NCBI RefSeq assembly: GCF_003947455.1
Contig: NZ_QHJH01000059.1
Span: forward strand, 1 to 38,628
Length of the DNA stretch: 38,628 nucleotides
DNA from: Streptomyces sp. WAC 04229
GTDB taxonomy: Bacteria; Actinomycetota; Actinomycetes; Streptomycetales; Streptomycetaceae
Direction of reading: 5' to 3'
Shown here: positions 18,006 to 25,972 of the stretch, piece after piece
Layout of the letters: each line of letters opens with the position of its first letter
Numbering within the stretch: the stretch's first letter is position 1
Notes under the pieces: model-generated
Told to the model about the DNA's origin: nothing
What the model saw: the letters and a program-made list of their open reading frames with translations, nothing else
The model's database searches: none
Program-made: the position numbers and the translations under genes

Positions 18006-18692
18006 TCACGGTGCGCCCGCACCACCCCCGACCGGGGCCTGGTCGTCCGGCGGCGTCTGCTGCGGGGCCAGGGAGGCGAAGTCGCCGGTGTCACCGAGGC
18101 GGACCAGGAACGGCCGCAGGCGCGTGTAGCGGATCGCGGTGACGGAGCAGGGCTCGACGGAGATCCGCTGGAAGAGGTCGAGATGCAGGCCGAGCGCCTC
18201 GGCGACCAGGGACTTGATGATGTCGCCGTGCGAGCACATGAGGTAGACGGCGTCGGCGCCGTGGTCGCGCTCCACGCGCGCGTTCCACTCGCGTACCGCC
18301 TCGGCGGCGCGGGTCTGCATCGCGCGCATCGACTCGCCGCCGGGGAAGGCCGCGGCGGACGGGTGCGACTGCACCACCTCCATGAGGGGCTCGTCCTTGA
18401 GTTCGGCGAGCTTGCGGCCGGACCAGTCGCCGTAGTGGCACTCGCCGATGCGTTCGTCGGTGTGCGCCCGCAGACCGGGCCGGGCGTCGAGCAGCGGCCG
18501 GACCGTTTCCTGGCAGCGCTGGAGCGGGCTGGTGACGATCTCGGAGAGTGGCAGGCCGGCGATCCGCGCGGGCAGCGCGGCGGCCTGTGCGGCGCCGCGT
18601 TCGTCGAGGGCCACGCCGGGCGTCCACCCGGCGAGCAGCCCCTCGGTGTTGGCGGTGGAACGTCCGTGCCTAACCAGGATCAGCGTGGGCAT
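18006..18692 (-). CDS. MSMEG_4193-family histidine phosphatase (phosphoglycerate-mutase fold)
   Basis: Phosphatase or mutase of the histidine-phosphatase superfamily, 228 aa. The phospho-acceptor motif is R8-H9-G10 in LILVRHGRSTANTEG. Further active-site residues are R59 (SPLQRCQET), E84 (GECHYGDW) and H155 (MCSHGDIIKS). The C-terminal ~30 residues are Pro/Gly-rich. The subgroup is a conserved actinobacterial family whose physiological substrate I do not know; phosphoglycerate mutase activity itself is unlikely given the divergence. ATG 18692 has no good SD. It is the first gene of the minus-strand trio with DUF3090 and the kinase-like protein. Divergent from corA, with only 61 bp between. 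Confidence 0.9.
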   Translation of the reverse strand: MPTLILVRHGRSTANTEGLLAGWTPGVALDERGAAQAAALPARIAGLPLSEIVTSPLQRCQETVRPLLDARPGLRAHTDERIGECHYGDWSGRKLAELKDEPLMEVVQSHPSAAAFPGGESMRAMQTRAAEAVREWNARVERDHGADAVYLMCSHGDIIKSLVAEALGLHLDLFQRISVEPCSVTAIRYTRLRPFLVRLGDTGDFASLAPQQTPPDDQAPVGGGAGAP

Positions 18693-18753
18693 GCGGCCAG
18701 GGTAGGCGTACGGCGCCGTGCAGGGGCGCCGGGGCGAAGGGAGAATGCGTTCG

Positions 18754-19749
18754 GTGATCGTCGACTGTGCCATCTACCGGGACGGGCACCGCACGGACGG
18801 GCCCGAGGACCTGTCCGACGCGCTCGGCGAGGCGCGGTCCGCGGGCGGCTTCGTCTGGATCGGGCTGCACGAGCCGACGGAGGCCGAGTTCGAGCTGGTC
18901 AGCCAGGAGTTCGGGTTGCACCCGCTGGCGGTGGAGGACGCGCTCAAGGCGCACCAGCGGCCCAAGCTGGAGGTGTACGACGACTCGCTCTTCGCCGTCC
19001 TGAAGCCGGTGGTGTACGAGCCGGACAGCGACGCCGTCTCCAGCGGCGAACTGATGATCTTCCTCGGGGACGCGTTCGCGGTCGTGGTCCGGCACGGCGA
19101 GGGTTCCCCGCTGAAGGCCGTGCGGCAGCGTCTGGAGCACGAGCCCCAGCTGCTCGGCAAGGGGCCCACGGCGGTGCTGTACGCGATCGCGGACGCGACC
19201 GTGGACCACTACCTGGACGTGGCGGTAGAGCTCCAGAACGACCTGGAGGAGCTGGAGGCCGAGGTCTTCTCGCCGGACGGTGGCGGCTCGCGGCACACGG
19301 CTTCCAGGATCTACAACTTCAAGCGGCAGATCCTGGAGTTCCGGCGGGCGACCGGCCCGCTGGCACCGCCGCTGGCCCGGCTGGCCGGGACGGGCGCGTT
19401 CGGCGCCGGGGTGCCGTTCGTGAACGACCGGGCGCGGCCGTTCTTCCGGGACGTGAGCGACCACCTCACGCGCGTGAACGAGTCGGTGGAGAACCTGGAC
19501 CGGCTCGTCTCGGACATCCTGTCGGCGCATCTGGCGCAGATGAGCGTCCGGCAGAACGACGACATGCGGAAGATCTCCGCGTGGGCCGCCATGGCCGCGG
19601 TCCCCACGATGATCGCGGGGATCTACGGCATGAACTTCGACCACATGCCGGAACTGCACTGGGTCGGGGGCTACCCGGCGGTGATCCTGCTGATGGCCGT
19701 CCTGGAGGTGCTGCTGTTCCGGCAGTTCAAGCGCCGGGGCTGGCTCTAG
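18754..19749 (+). CDS. corA: CorA-family magnesium/divalent cation transporter
   Basis: Membrane channel of the CorA/MIT family, 331 aa. A long soluble N-terminal domain contains GFVWIGLHEPTEAEFELVSQEFGLHPLAVEDAL, followed by a helical stalk. There are two C-terminal transmembrane helices with the signature GMN (292-294) in AGIYGMNFDHMPELHW between them and a basic tail (FKRRGW). GTG 18754 is chosen because AAGGGAG (18737-18743) sits 10 bases upstream; ATG 18745 lies only 1-2 bases after that SD and is less likely, and an opening at 18718 would overlap the promoter area. Faces the ferritin-like gene with a 17-bp gap. Confidence 0.93.
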   Translation: MIVDCAIYRDGHRTDGPEDLSDALGEARSAGGFVWIGLHEPTEAEFELVSQEFGLHPLAVEDALKAHQRPKLEVYDDSLFAVLKPVVYEPDSDAVSSGELMIFLGDAFAVVVRHGEGSPLKAVRQRLEHEPQLLGKGPTAVLYAIADATVDHYLDVAVELQNDLEELEAEVFSPDGGGSRHTASRIYNFKRQILEFRRATGPLAPPLARLAGTGAFGAGVPFVNDRARPFFRDVSDHLTRVNESVENLDRLVSDILSAHLAQMSVRQNDDMRKISAWAAMAAVPTMIAGIYGMNFDHMPELHWVGGYPAVILLMAVLEVLLFRQFKRRGWL

Positions 19750-19766
19750 GGGGGTGTCCCAGTGGC

Positions 19767-20555
19767 TCAGGCGATCTCGGGGGCCGGGGTGGCCGGGCCG
19801 CCGAGCGCGTCGCGGCGGTCGGGGGTCCGCAGCCGCACCATGCGGCGCCAGCCGGCCAGCCGCTCGTAGGCGTACGTCGCGTGGATGCCGGCCGCGAGCA
19901 GCGCCGACCTGCCGCGGGACCAGCCCAGGACGCGCCCCATGCGGGCCATCACGGCGAGGCTGACGTCCCGGTGGACGCGGATCTCGGCCAGCGCGCACTC
20001 GCGCAGGGCGCGCCGGATGTACGCGCCGTGCCCGTCGGCGGTGTAGCGCAGCAGTTCCTCGTGGGAGTAGGCGAGGTGATTGTCCTCGTCGGCGGAGATC
20101 ATGCGGACGGCCCGGCCCAGGTCCGGGTCGTCGCCGAAGTGCTTGAGGAGCATCGCCATCTGCTCGGCCGCGCGCTGCTCGGTGACCCTGCTGTGCGCGA
20201 GGTAGGTGATGACGTCCCGCACGGTGAGGGGCTGGTCGGCCTTGAGCTTCTCGTGGGCGAGGCCAATGCCGTGCCGCTCCAGCAGCATGGTGTAGTCGGT
20301 CTCGGGGGGTACCGCCACGGGTTCGAGGCCGCGCTTCTTCAGCAGGGCGTTGAAGATCCGGCCGTGCTTGTCCTCGTCGGCCCCGTGCCGGGTGATCTTG
20401 GGGGCGAGGCCGCGCTCGCTCTCCGGCACCAGCGCGGCGATGCGCGCGTTCTCCCAGCCGCCCTGCGACTCACCGCTGGCAGCGATGGAGCAGAAGAGAC
20501 GGAACGACTCGTCGTTGTCGAGGATCTCCTGGAACAGGCTCTTCGCCGAAAGCAT
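19767..20555 (-). CDS. Ferritin-like domain protein (putative di-iron)
   Basis: Predicted helical-bundle protein of 262 aa with two carboxylate/His motifs typical of ferritin-like di-iron proteins: ADEDKHGRIF (E61, H64) and SADEDNHLAYSHEELL (E157, H160). Other acidic positions occur in the intervening helices (TEQRAAEQMAML). ATG 20555 follows AAGGGTG by about 7 bases. The C-terminal ~60 residues are Arg/Ala-rich and diverge from the bundle. Possible roles are iron handling or an oxidative reaction; the substrate cannot be inferred. It lies downstream of an F420-type oxidoreductase on the same strand with a 233-bp gap. Confidence 0.85.
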   Translation of the reverse strand: MLSAKSLFQEILDNDESFRLFCSIAASGESQGGWENARIAALVPESERGLAPKITRHGADEDKHGRIFNALLKKRGLEPVAVPPETDYTMLLERHGIGLAHEKLKADQPLTVRDVITYLAHSRVTEQRAAEQMAMLLKHFGDDPDLGRAVRMISADEDNHLAYSHEELLRYTADGHGAYIRRALRECALAEIRVHRDVSLAVMARMGRVLGWSRGRSALLAAGIHATYAYERLAGWRRMVRLRTPDRRDALGGPATPAPEIA

Positions 20556-20788
20556 CGGTGGCACCCTTCTGCCGCTGCAAGGTCCGCAGGTTCCGCACAC
20601 TCCGCGAATCGAGTCAAGTGCGGAAGCGGGGACTCGGCAACAGGTGCGGCGGGCAACTCCGCCGAAAGAAGGACCAGCGGGGTCACGGGGACGCGTAACC
20701 ACCGGCGCGCGGAAGCGTTGTTCCCCGTGACGGCCGTGGCGGGGAAGACCCCCGAGCCCCCACCACGGCCGCAGAACCTGCCCGAGGG

Positions 20789-21844
20789 TCACTCCAGTCC
20801 GGCGCGCTCCAGGGCCTCGGTGCCGGCGCGGAGCGCGGCGAGGCGCTCGTCCAGGGTGAAGCCCGCGGGGGCGAGCGTCAGGGTGGTGACACCGGCCGCG
20901 GCGTAGGCCTTCATCCGGTCCGCGATCCGGTCGACGGAGCCGAGCAGGGTCGTCTGGTCGATCAGCTCGTGCGGCACGGCCGCGGCGGCGCCCTGCTTGT
21001 CGCCGGACAGGTACTTGTCCTGGATCTCGGCGGCCTCCCGCTCGTAGCCCATGCGCTGGGCGAGCTGGTTGTAGAAGTTCTGCTTGCGGCTGCCCATGCC
21101 GCCGACGTAGAGCGCGGTGTAGGGACGGAAGGTGTCGGCGAGCGTGGTGACGTCCTTGTCCTCGCCGAGGGCGAGCGGCAGGGTCGGGCAGACGTCGAAG
21201 CCGTCGAGGGTCAGGCCTGCCTTCTCGCGCCCGGCGCGCAGGTGCTTGACGGCGGTCTCCTCCAGGTGGTCGGCGGAGGGGAAGATGAGCAGGGCGCCGT
21301 CGGCGATCTCGCCGGTCTGCTCCAGGTTCTTGGGGCCGATGGCGGCGATGTAGAGCGGGATGTGCTCGCGCTGCGGGTGCACGGTCAGCTTGATCGGCTT
21401 GCCGGGGCCGCCGGGCAGCGGCAGCGTCCAGTGCTGCCCCTCGTACGACAGCCGCTCGCGCGTCATCGCCCTGCGCACGATCTCCACGTACTCGCGGGTG
21501 CGGGCCAGCGGCTTGTCGAACTTGACGCCGTACCAGCCCTCGGAGACCTGCGGTCCGGAGACGCCGAGGCCGAGGCGGAAGCGGCCCTGGGAGAGGGAGT
21601 CCAGGGTGGCGGCGGTCATCGCCGTCATCGCGGGCTGGCGGGCCGGGATCTGGAAGATGGCCGAGCCCACGTCGATGCGCTCGGTCTGGGCGGCGACCCA
21701 GGTGAGCACGGTGGCCGCGTCGGAGCCGTAGGCCTCGGCGGCCCAGCACACGGCGTATCCGAGCCGGTCGGCCTCCTTGGCCACGGCCAGGTTGTCCGCG
21801 TCCATTCCGGCACCCCAGTAGCCGAGGTTGATCCCGAGCTGCAT
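20789..21844 (-). CDS. LLM-class F420-dependent oxidoreductase
   Basis: Luciferase-like monooxygenase fold protein of 351 aa, of the F420-using type common in actinobacteria. The N-terminus MQLGINLGYWGAGMDADNLA and the segment AEAYGSDAATVLTWVAAQTERIDVGSAI form the first TIM-barrel strands. LDSLSQGRFRLGLGVSGPQVSEGWYG is the family signature region. The C-terminus (DRMKAYAAAGVTTLTLAP) completes the barrel. ATG 21844 has GGGGAA upstream. It probably transfers hydride between F420 and an unknown substrate in the cytosol. Divergent from the aldo/keto reductase, with a 113-bp gap. Confidence 0.93.
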   Translation of the reverse strand: MQLGINLGYWGAGMDADNLAVAKEADRLGYAVCWAAEAYGSDAATVLTWVAAQTERIDVGSAIFQIPARQPAMTAMTAATLDSLSQGRFRLGLGVSGPQVSEGWYGVKFDKPLARTREYVEIVRRAMTRERLSYEGQHWTLPLPGGPGKPIKLTVHPQREHIPLYIAAIGPKNLEQTGEIADGALLIFPSADHLEETAVKHLRAGREKAGLTLDGFDVCPTLPLALGEDKDVTTLADTFRPYTALYVGGMGSRKQNFYNQLAQRMGYEREAAEIQDKYLSGDKQGAAAAVPHELIDQTTLLGSVDRIADRMKAYAAAGVTTLTLAPAGFTLDERLAALRAGTEALERAGLE

Positions 21845-21943
21845 GGCCGATTCCCCTTACCCATCAGTAACGTCGCTGGTGTCCCGACCTTAGCGCGCGG
21901 AAATCGGTTGTCCACAGGCCCCCACAGCGCAAGCCGTGGCCAG

Positions 21944-21949
21944 TAATGT
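21944..21949 (+). promoter_or_regulatory. -10 element for a leaderless aldo/keto reductase transcript
   Basis: TAATGT lies 8 nt before the ATG at 21958, and no SD precedes that ATG. The spacing fits a transcript that begins at or next to the start codon. No strong -35 is visible. Confidence 0.4.
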
Positions 21950-21957
21950 CGCCGTTC

Positions 21958-22944
21958 ATGGAGCAGAGGCATCTCGGCCGCACCGGCCTGCGCGTGTCCC
22001 GCATCGGTCTCGGCACCCTGACCTGGGGCCGGGGCACGGACGAGCACGACGCCGCGGACCTCTTGAAGACGTTCTGGGAAGCGGGCGGCACTCTCGTCGA
22101 CACGGCGGACGTGTACGGCGACGGGGAGTCGGAGTACCTGCTCGGCCGTCTCATGGAGGGCCTGGTGCCGCGCCGGGACCTGGTGATCTCGACGAAGGCG
22201 GGCAGCGTGCCCGATCCCGACCGCCGCTTCGACGGTTCGCGCGGCCACCTGCTCTCCGCGCTGGACGCCTCGCTCGCCCGCCTCGGCACCGACCACGTCG
22301 ACGTGTGGCACCTGCACGCCTTCGACCCGCACACCCCGCTGGAGGAGACCCTGCACGCACTGGACGTGGCGGTGAGCAGCGGCCGCGCCCGGTACGCGGG
22401 GGTCTCCAACTTCTGCGGCTGGCAGCTCGCCAAGGCCGCGACCTGGCAGCTGGCGGCGCCCGGCGTACGGAGCCGGGTGGCGAGCACGCAGATGGAGTAC
22501 TCCCTGCTGCAGCGGGGCGTCGAGCGTGAGGTGCTGCCGGCCGCCCTGGACATGGGCGTCGGCCTGCTGCCCTCGTCGCCGCTGGGCCGGGGGGTCCTGA
22601 CCGGCAAGTACCGCAAGGACGCCACGCCCCCGGACTCGCGGGGCGCCTCGGAGCAGCTGGCGCCGTTCGTCGCGCCCTACCTCGACGACACGGCCGGGCA
22701 CATCGTGGACGCGGTGGCGACGGCGGCCGACGGGCTGGCGGTGACCCCGCTCCAGGTGGCGCTGGCCTGGATCCGCGACCGGCCGGGCGTGGTCGCGCCG
22801 ATCATCGGACCGCGCAACGCGCAGCAGCTCACGGCGGCGTTGTCAGTGGAGGCCCTTAGTCTTCCTGACGAGATCTGCCGGGCGCTCGACGACGTGTCGG
22901 CGCCGGTGCACCGCTATCCCGATCACGACTGGAGCACGCTGTGA
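21958..22944 (+). CDS. Aldo/keto reductase
   Basis: NADPH-dependent carbonyl reductase of the AKR superfamily, 328 aa. The catalytic tetrad is visible: D48 and Y53 (VDTADVYGDGESE), K80 (VISTKAG) and H120 (VDVWHLHAFD). The C-terminal cofactor region has VVAPIIGPRNAQQL. ATG 21958 (MEQRHLGRTG) starts at the usual family position; an ATG 12 bases earlier is part of a -10-like TAATGT and is less likely. No SD is present, which suggests a leaderless message. The stop codon overlaps the start of the RecD2-like gene (GTGA), so the two are translationally coupled. Confidence 0.94.
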   Translation: MEQRHLGRTGLRVSRIGLGTLTWGRGTDEHDAADLLKTFWEAGGTLVDTADVYGDGESEYLLGRLMEGLVPRRDLVISTKAGSVPDPDRRFDGSRGHLLSALDASLARLGTDHVDVWHLHAFDPHTPLEETLHALDVAVSSGRARYAGVSNFCGWQLAKAATWQLAAPGVRSRVASTQMEYSLLQRGVEREVLPAALDMGVGLLPSSPLGRGVLTGKYRKDATPPDSRGASEQLAPFVAPYLDDTAGHIVDAVATAADGLAVTPLQVALAWIRDRPGVVAPIIGPRNAQQLTAALSVEALSLPDEICRALDDVSAPVHRYPDHDWSTL

Positions 22945-25115
22945 GCACGGAGCCCGAGCCCGCCCCCGAGGACACCGCAGAATCAGTGGACCCCGGGCCG
23001 GGAACGCCGGGCTCCGCGGACGCCGCCGGGACCGGCGGGGAGGGGGGCGACGCGGCCACCCCGGCGGCGCAGGTGTCCGAGACCGAGGCCGAGCTGGCCG
23101 CTCAGCGGGTCGAGCGGGAGCGGATCGAGCGGCGGAGGGCGGAGAAGCGGGGGCCGATCGAGGCCGGGGGGAAGCTCAGCGGCACGGCGGCCGATCTGCT
23201 GGCCGCCGTGCGGGCCGTGGAGGGCGGCGAGAAGCCCGCGGCCACCGTCTTCGGCGACCCCGGTCCGGCCCGCCGCCCCGCCCCGGAGCCGGTGCGGCCG
23301 TCCCGGCCCGTGTCCGCCGAACCGTCCGCCGCGCTCGCGGGCCCCCCGCCGGAGACCGTCGAGGCGGTCCGGCGCGTGCTGGCCGAGGGCGGCGCCCCGG
23401 AGGCGCTCGCCCCGCAGACCGCCGCCGTCCTCGGCGAGGGGGCGGCGGAGGGCCTGCGCGCGGACCCCTGGCAGCTGCTCCGGGTCGGCGGGGTGCGGCC
23501 CGAGCAGGCCGACGGGTTCGCCCGCGCGCTGCTCGGCGCGGAGTGCGGCCCGGAGGACGAGCGGCGCGGCCGTGCCGTCACCGTCTGGCTGCTGGAGCAG
23601 GCGGCGCTGGCCGGGCACACCGCCCTGGAGCCGGCGCGCCTCACCGCCACGCTGGCCCAGCGGGGCGTGCCGGATCCCGACGCGGCCGTGCAGAGCACGC
23701 TGGCCGAGGGCGAGGCGCTGGCCTTCCAGGACGCCCTGGACGAGCCCGGCGCCCGCCCGGAACGCGCGGCGGGCGGCGCGGAGGGCTCGGGCGAGGGGGG
23801 CGAGGGGGCGGACGAACGCCCGGTCCGTGTCCTGATCGGTCTGGAGCGGTACGCGCTCGCCGAGGAGAGCCTGGCCGACGGTCTCGCCCGGCTCGTCAAC
23901 GCGGCGCCGAAGCAGGACGGTTCGGCCGCGGACTGGGAGCGGGCCGCCGACTCGGCGCAGGGGTCCGCCGCCGAGCTGATCCGCGCCGTCGCGGGCCACG
24001 GGCTGGTCCTGCACACCGGCGGGGAGGCCTCCCTGGCCGAACCGGCGGCCCTGCTGCACGCCGCGCAGGCCCTGGGGCTGCGTGCCTGGGCCGCCGCGCC
24101 GGGCTCGCTCGGCCGCGACCGCTTCGCCGCGCTGCTGGACTCCGCGGCCGCGGAGGGGCCGGCGGTCGTCACCCTGGCCGGGTTGCTGGCCGGTGCCGAG
24201 GGGCCGGGGCGGGACGCCGACGGTGCGGTGGACCTGGATCTGCTGGTGGTCCTCGACGCACCGCAGCTGGACGTCGAGGCGGGCGCGCTGCTGGCGGAGT
24301 CACTGCCGGACGGGGCTCGGCTGGTGCTCGCCGGGGACCCGTCGGTGCTCGGCTCGGTGGGGCCCGGCCGGGTCTTCGCGGACCTGCTGGCGGCGGGGAT
24401 CTGCCCGCAGATCGCCTCACGGCTCCCGGACCCGGGCCCGCTGGGCGAACTCGTCTCCGGCATCGGCATCGGCGAGCTGGGCCAGGTGGAGGCGCCCGGC
24501 AAGGAGGTCGTGATCGTGCCGGTGCGGGAGGCGGGCGAGGCCGTGCACCGCACCGTCCAGCTCGTCGCGGACTCGGTGCCGCGCGCGATCGGCGTGCCCG
24601 CCGAGGAGACCCAGGTGATCACGCCGGGCCACGGCGGCGCGGCGGGTACCCGGGCGCTCAACGCGGCGCTGAAGGAACGGCTGAATCCCGGCCCCGGCCG
24701 CTTCGGCGGCTTCGACCCCGGCGACCGTGTCGCCTACTCCCCCGCGCCGGGCCGTACGCTGCCCGGCCGCGTGGTGAAGGCCGACGCCGACGGACTGCAC
24801 CTGTCGTGCGGAGGCGGGGACGTGGTCGTCCCGAAGGACCGGGTCGAGGGATCCGTGCGGCACGGGTGGGCCCTCACCGCGCACCAGGCGGTGGGCGGCC
24901 GGTGGCCCGCGGTGGTCGTAGTGCTGCCCGGCGACGCCGCGCAGGCCCTCAGCCGCCCCTGGGTCTACACGGCCTTCGGCCGGGCCGCCCGGCACCTCTC
25001 CGTGGTGCACGGCGTGGAGCAGGCGCTGCCCCGCGCCGTGGCCGAGGTCCCGGCCAAGCCCCGCACCACCCGGCTGCCGGCGCTGCTCGCGCCGCAGGTC
25101 CCGACGGCCGGCTGA
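22941..25115 (+). CDS. RecD2-like protein with degenerate ATPase motifs (probable pseudo-helicase)
   Basis: A 724-aa protein that keeps the order of a RecD2-type SF1 helicase but has lost its ATPase. Residues 1-~90 are charged and low-complexity. A helix-hairpin-helix-like region follows (~130-200) with VGGVRPEQADGFARALLG, then a winged-helix-like region. At the Walker A position, HTGGEASLAE (G360-E367) replaces GGPGTGKT. At the Walker B position, LLVVLDAPQLD has D439-A-P instead of DE. The next helicase motifs persist: LVLAGDPSVLGSVGPGRVFADLL (D466), GTRALNAALKERLNP, a TAHQAVGG stretch (H648) and VYTAFGRAARHLSVVHG with R681. It starts with GTG overlapping the reductase stop. Annotators may call it a helix-hairpin-helix protein. 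Function unknown; ATP-independent DNA or protein binding is inferred. Confidence 0.85.
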   Translation: MSTEPEPAPEDTAESVDPGPGTPGSADAAGTGGEGGDAATPAAQVSETEAELAAQRVERERIERRRAEKRGPIEAGGKLSGTAADLLAAVRAVEGGEKPAATVFGDPGPARRPAPEPVRPSRPVSAEPSAALAGPPPETVEAVRRVLAEGGAPEALAPQTAAVLGEGAAEGLRADPWQLLRVGGVRPEQADGFARALLGAECGPEDERRGRAVTVWLLEQAALAGHTALEPARLTATLAQRGVPDPDAAVQSTLAEGEALAFQDALDEPGARPERAAGGAEGSGEGGEGADERPVRVLIGLERYALAEESLADGLARLVNAAPKQDGSAADWERAADSAQGSAAELIRAVAGHGLVLHTGGEASLAEPAALLHAAQALGLRAWAAAPGSLGRDRFAALLDSAAAEGPAVVTLAGLLAGAEGPGRDADGAVDLDLLVVLDAPQLDVEAGALLAESLPDGARLVLAGDPSVLGSVGPGRVFADLLAAGICPQIASRLPDPGPLGELVSGIGIGELGQVEAPGKEVVIVPVREAGEAVHRTVQLVADSVPRAIGVPAEETQVITPGHGGAAGTRALNAALKERLNPGPGRFGGFDPGDRVAYSPAPGRTLPGRVVKADADGLHLSCGGGDVVVPKDRVEGSVRHGWALTAHQAVGGRWPAVVVVLPGDAAQALSRPWVYTAFGRAARHLSVVHGVEQALPRAVAEVPAKPRTTRLPALLAPQVPTAG

Positions 25116-25124
25116 CCCCGGGCA

Positions 25125-25153
25125 CCGGCCCCTGGAGCGCTCCCGGGGACCGG
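25125..25153. terminator. Hairpin between converging genes
   Basis: Stem CCGGCCCCTGG / CCGGGGACCGG with one mismatch and one G-U pair and a 7-nt loop, 10 bp after the stop of the RecD2-like gene and close to the stop of the acidic protein gene. Confidence 0.6.
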
Positions 25154-25157
25154 CCGC

Positions 25158-25925
25158 TCAGCGCCCCGCGGTCGGACGCGCCGGTTCGGTGTCCTCGTCC
25201 GGGCCGAGGTCGTCGTCCAGGTCCGTGTCGAGGTCCTCGTCCAGCTCCCCCGCCCCGACGTCGCCGCTCTCGTCCGCGTCCGCCTCGTCATCGTCATCGT
25301 CATCGTCGAGACCGTCGTCGAATTCGTCGTCGAAGACCGCGCTGACGTCGAAGCGGCAGACGACCAGTTGCGGGTCGGCCTGGTCGAACGGGGCCTCCAG
25401 CCACTCGCCGGGGTCGGCGGTCTCGTCCGCGGCCGTCACCCAGAGCGTGGAGTCGCCCTCCTCCAGTCCGAACTCCTTGTGCCGGGAGGCGATCTCGTCC
25501 GGCTCGAACTCGCCGAAGAGCAGGCCCAGCGCTCCGTGCACCGTGCCGGAGGCCTCCGCGCCCACGCCCTCTTCGTCCGCCGCCTCGACCCGCCGGGCCT
25601 GGGCCATCAGACGCTGCGGCTCGGCCACCGAGTAGTCGCGGCGGATCAGCACGCTGAGCGCGCTGGGCTCCTCGGGGCCCGTGTACGGCGGCATCGAGTC
25701 CCCGGTGCCGGGGATCTCGAAGGGAGTGACCTCGTCGTACCGGTCGTAGAGCAGTTCGTCGTACGCCTCCGCGGCCGCGGCCAGCTGGTTGAACGCGTCG
25801 TAGACGGCCGGGTCGTCCTCCCCCGACCGGCGTTCGACCGCGGCCAGGTGGCGGTCGAGCGCGGTCTTGACGGCCTCGGCGGCGGCGCGTACCTCGGCAG
25901 CGGTGGGCTGCGCAGCATCAGACAT
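25158..25925 (-). CDS. Conserved hypothetical protein with acidic C-terminal tail
   Basis: I do not recognise a characterised family. The 255-aa protein has a helical N-terminal part (TAAEVRAAAEAVKTALDRHL, YDAFNQLAAAAEAYDELLYDRYDEV), a central domain with VLIRRDYSVAEPQRLMAQARRVEA and GALGLLFGEFEPDEIASRHKEFGLEEGDSTLWV, and a tail after ~200 that is almost all Asp/Glu, including seven consecutive Asp. The tail is encoded by a short GAT/GAC microsatellite (about 25286-25306). ATG 25925 has no SD; TAGCGT (25938-25933) seven nt upstream, with TTGTGC further back, suggests a leaderless transcript. Divergent from the small DUF5703-type gene by 47 bp. Confidence 0.85.
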   Translation of the reverse strand: MSDAAQPTAAEVRAAAEAVKTALDRHLAAVERRSGEDDPAVYDAFNQLAAAAEAYDELLYDRYDEVTPFEIPGTGDSMPPYTGPEEPSALSVLIRRDYSVAEPQRLMAQARRVEAADEEGVGAEASGTVHGALGLLFGEFEPDEIASRHKEFGLEEGDSTLWVTAADETADPGEWLEAPFDQADPQLVVCRFDVSAVFDDEFDDGLDDDDDDDEADADESGDVGAGELDEDLDTDLDDDLGPDEDTEPARPTAGR

Positions 25926-25932
25926 AGTGCAG

Positions 25933-25964
25933 ACGCTATCCGTACCGGGCCCCAGCCCGCACAA
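25933..25964 (-). promoter_or_regulatory. Promoter of the acidic protein gene (leaderless type)
   Basis: TTGTGC (25964-25959) and GATAGC (25940-25935) are 18 bp apart. The overlapping TAGCGT ends 7 nt before the ATG at 25925, so the transcript would start at the start codon. Confidence 0.45.
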
Positions 25965-25970
25965 TAGATT
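25960..25970 (+). promoter_or_regulatory. -10 region of the small DUF5703-type gene
   Basis: CACAAT (25960-25965) lies 7 nt before ATG 25973 and overlaps TAGATT (25965-25970). No SD is present. It shares the 47-bp gap with the promoter of the divergent acidic protein gene, whose -35 (25964-25959) overlaps this element. Confidence 0.35.
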
Positions 25971-25972
25971 CG

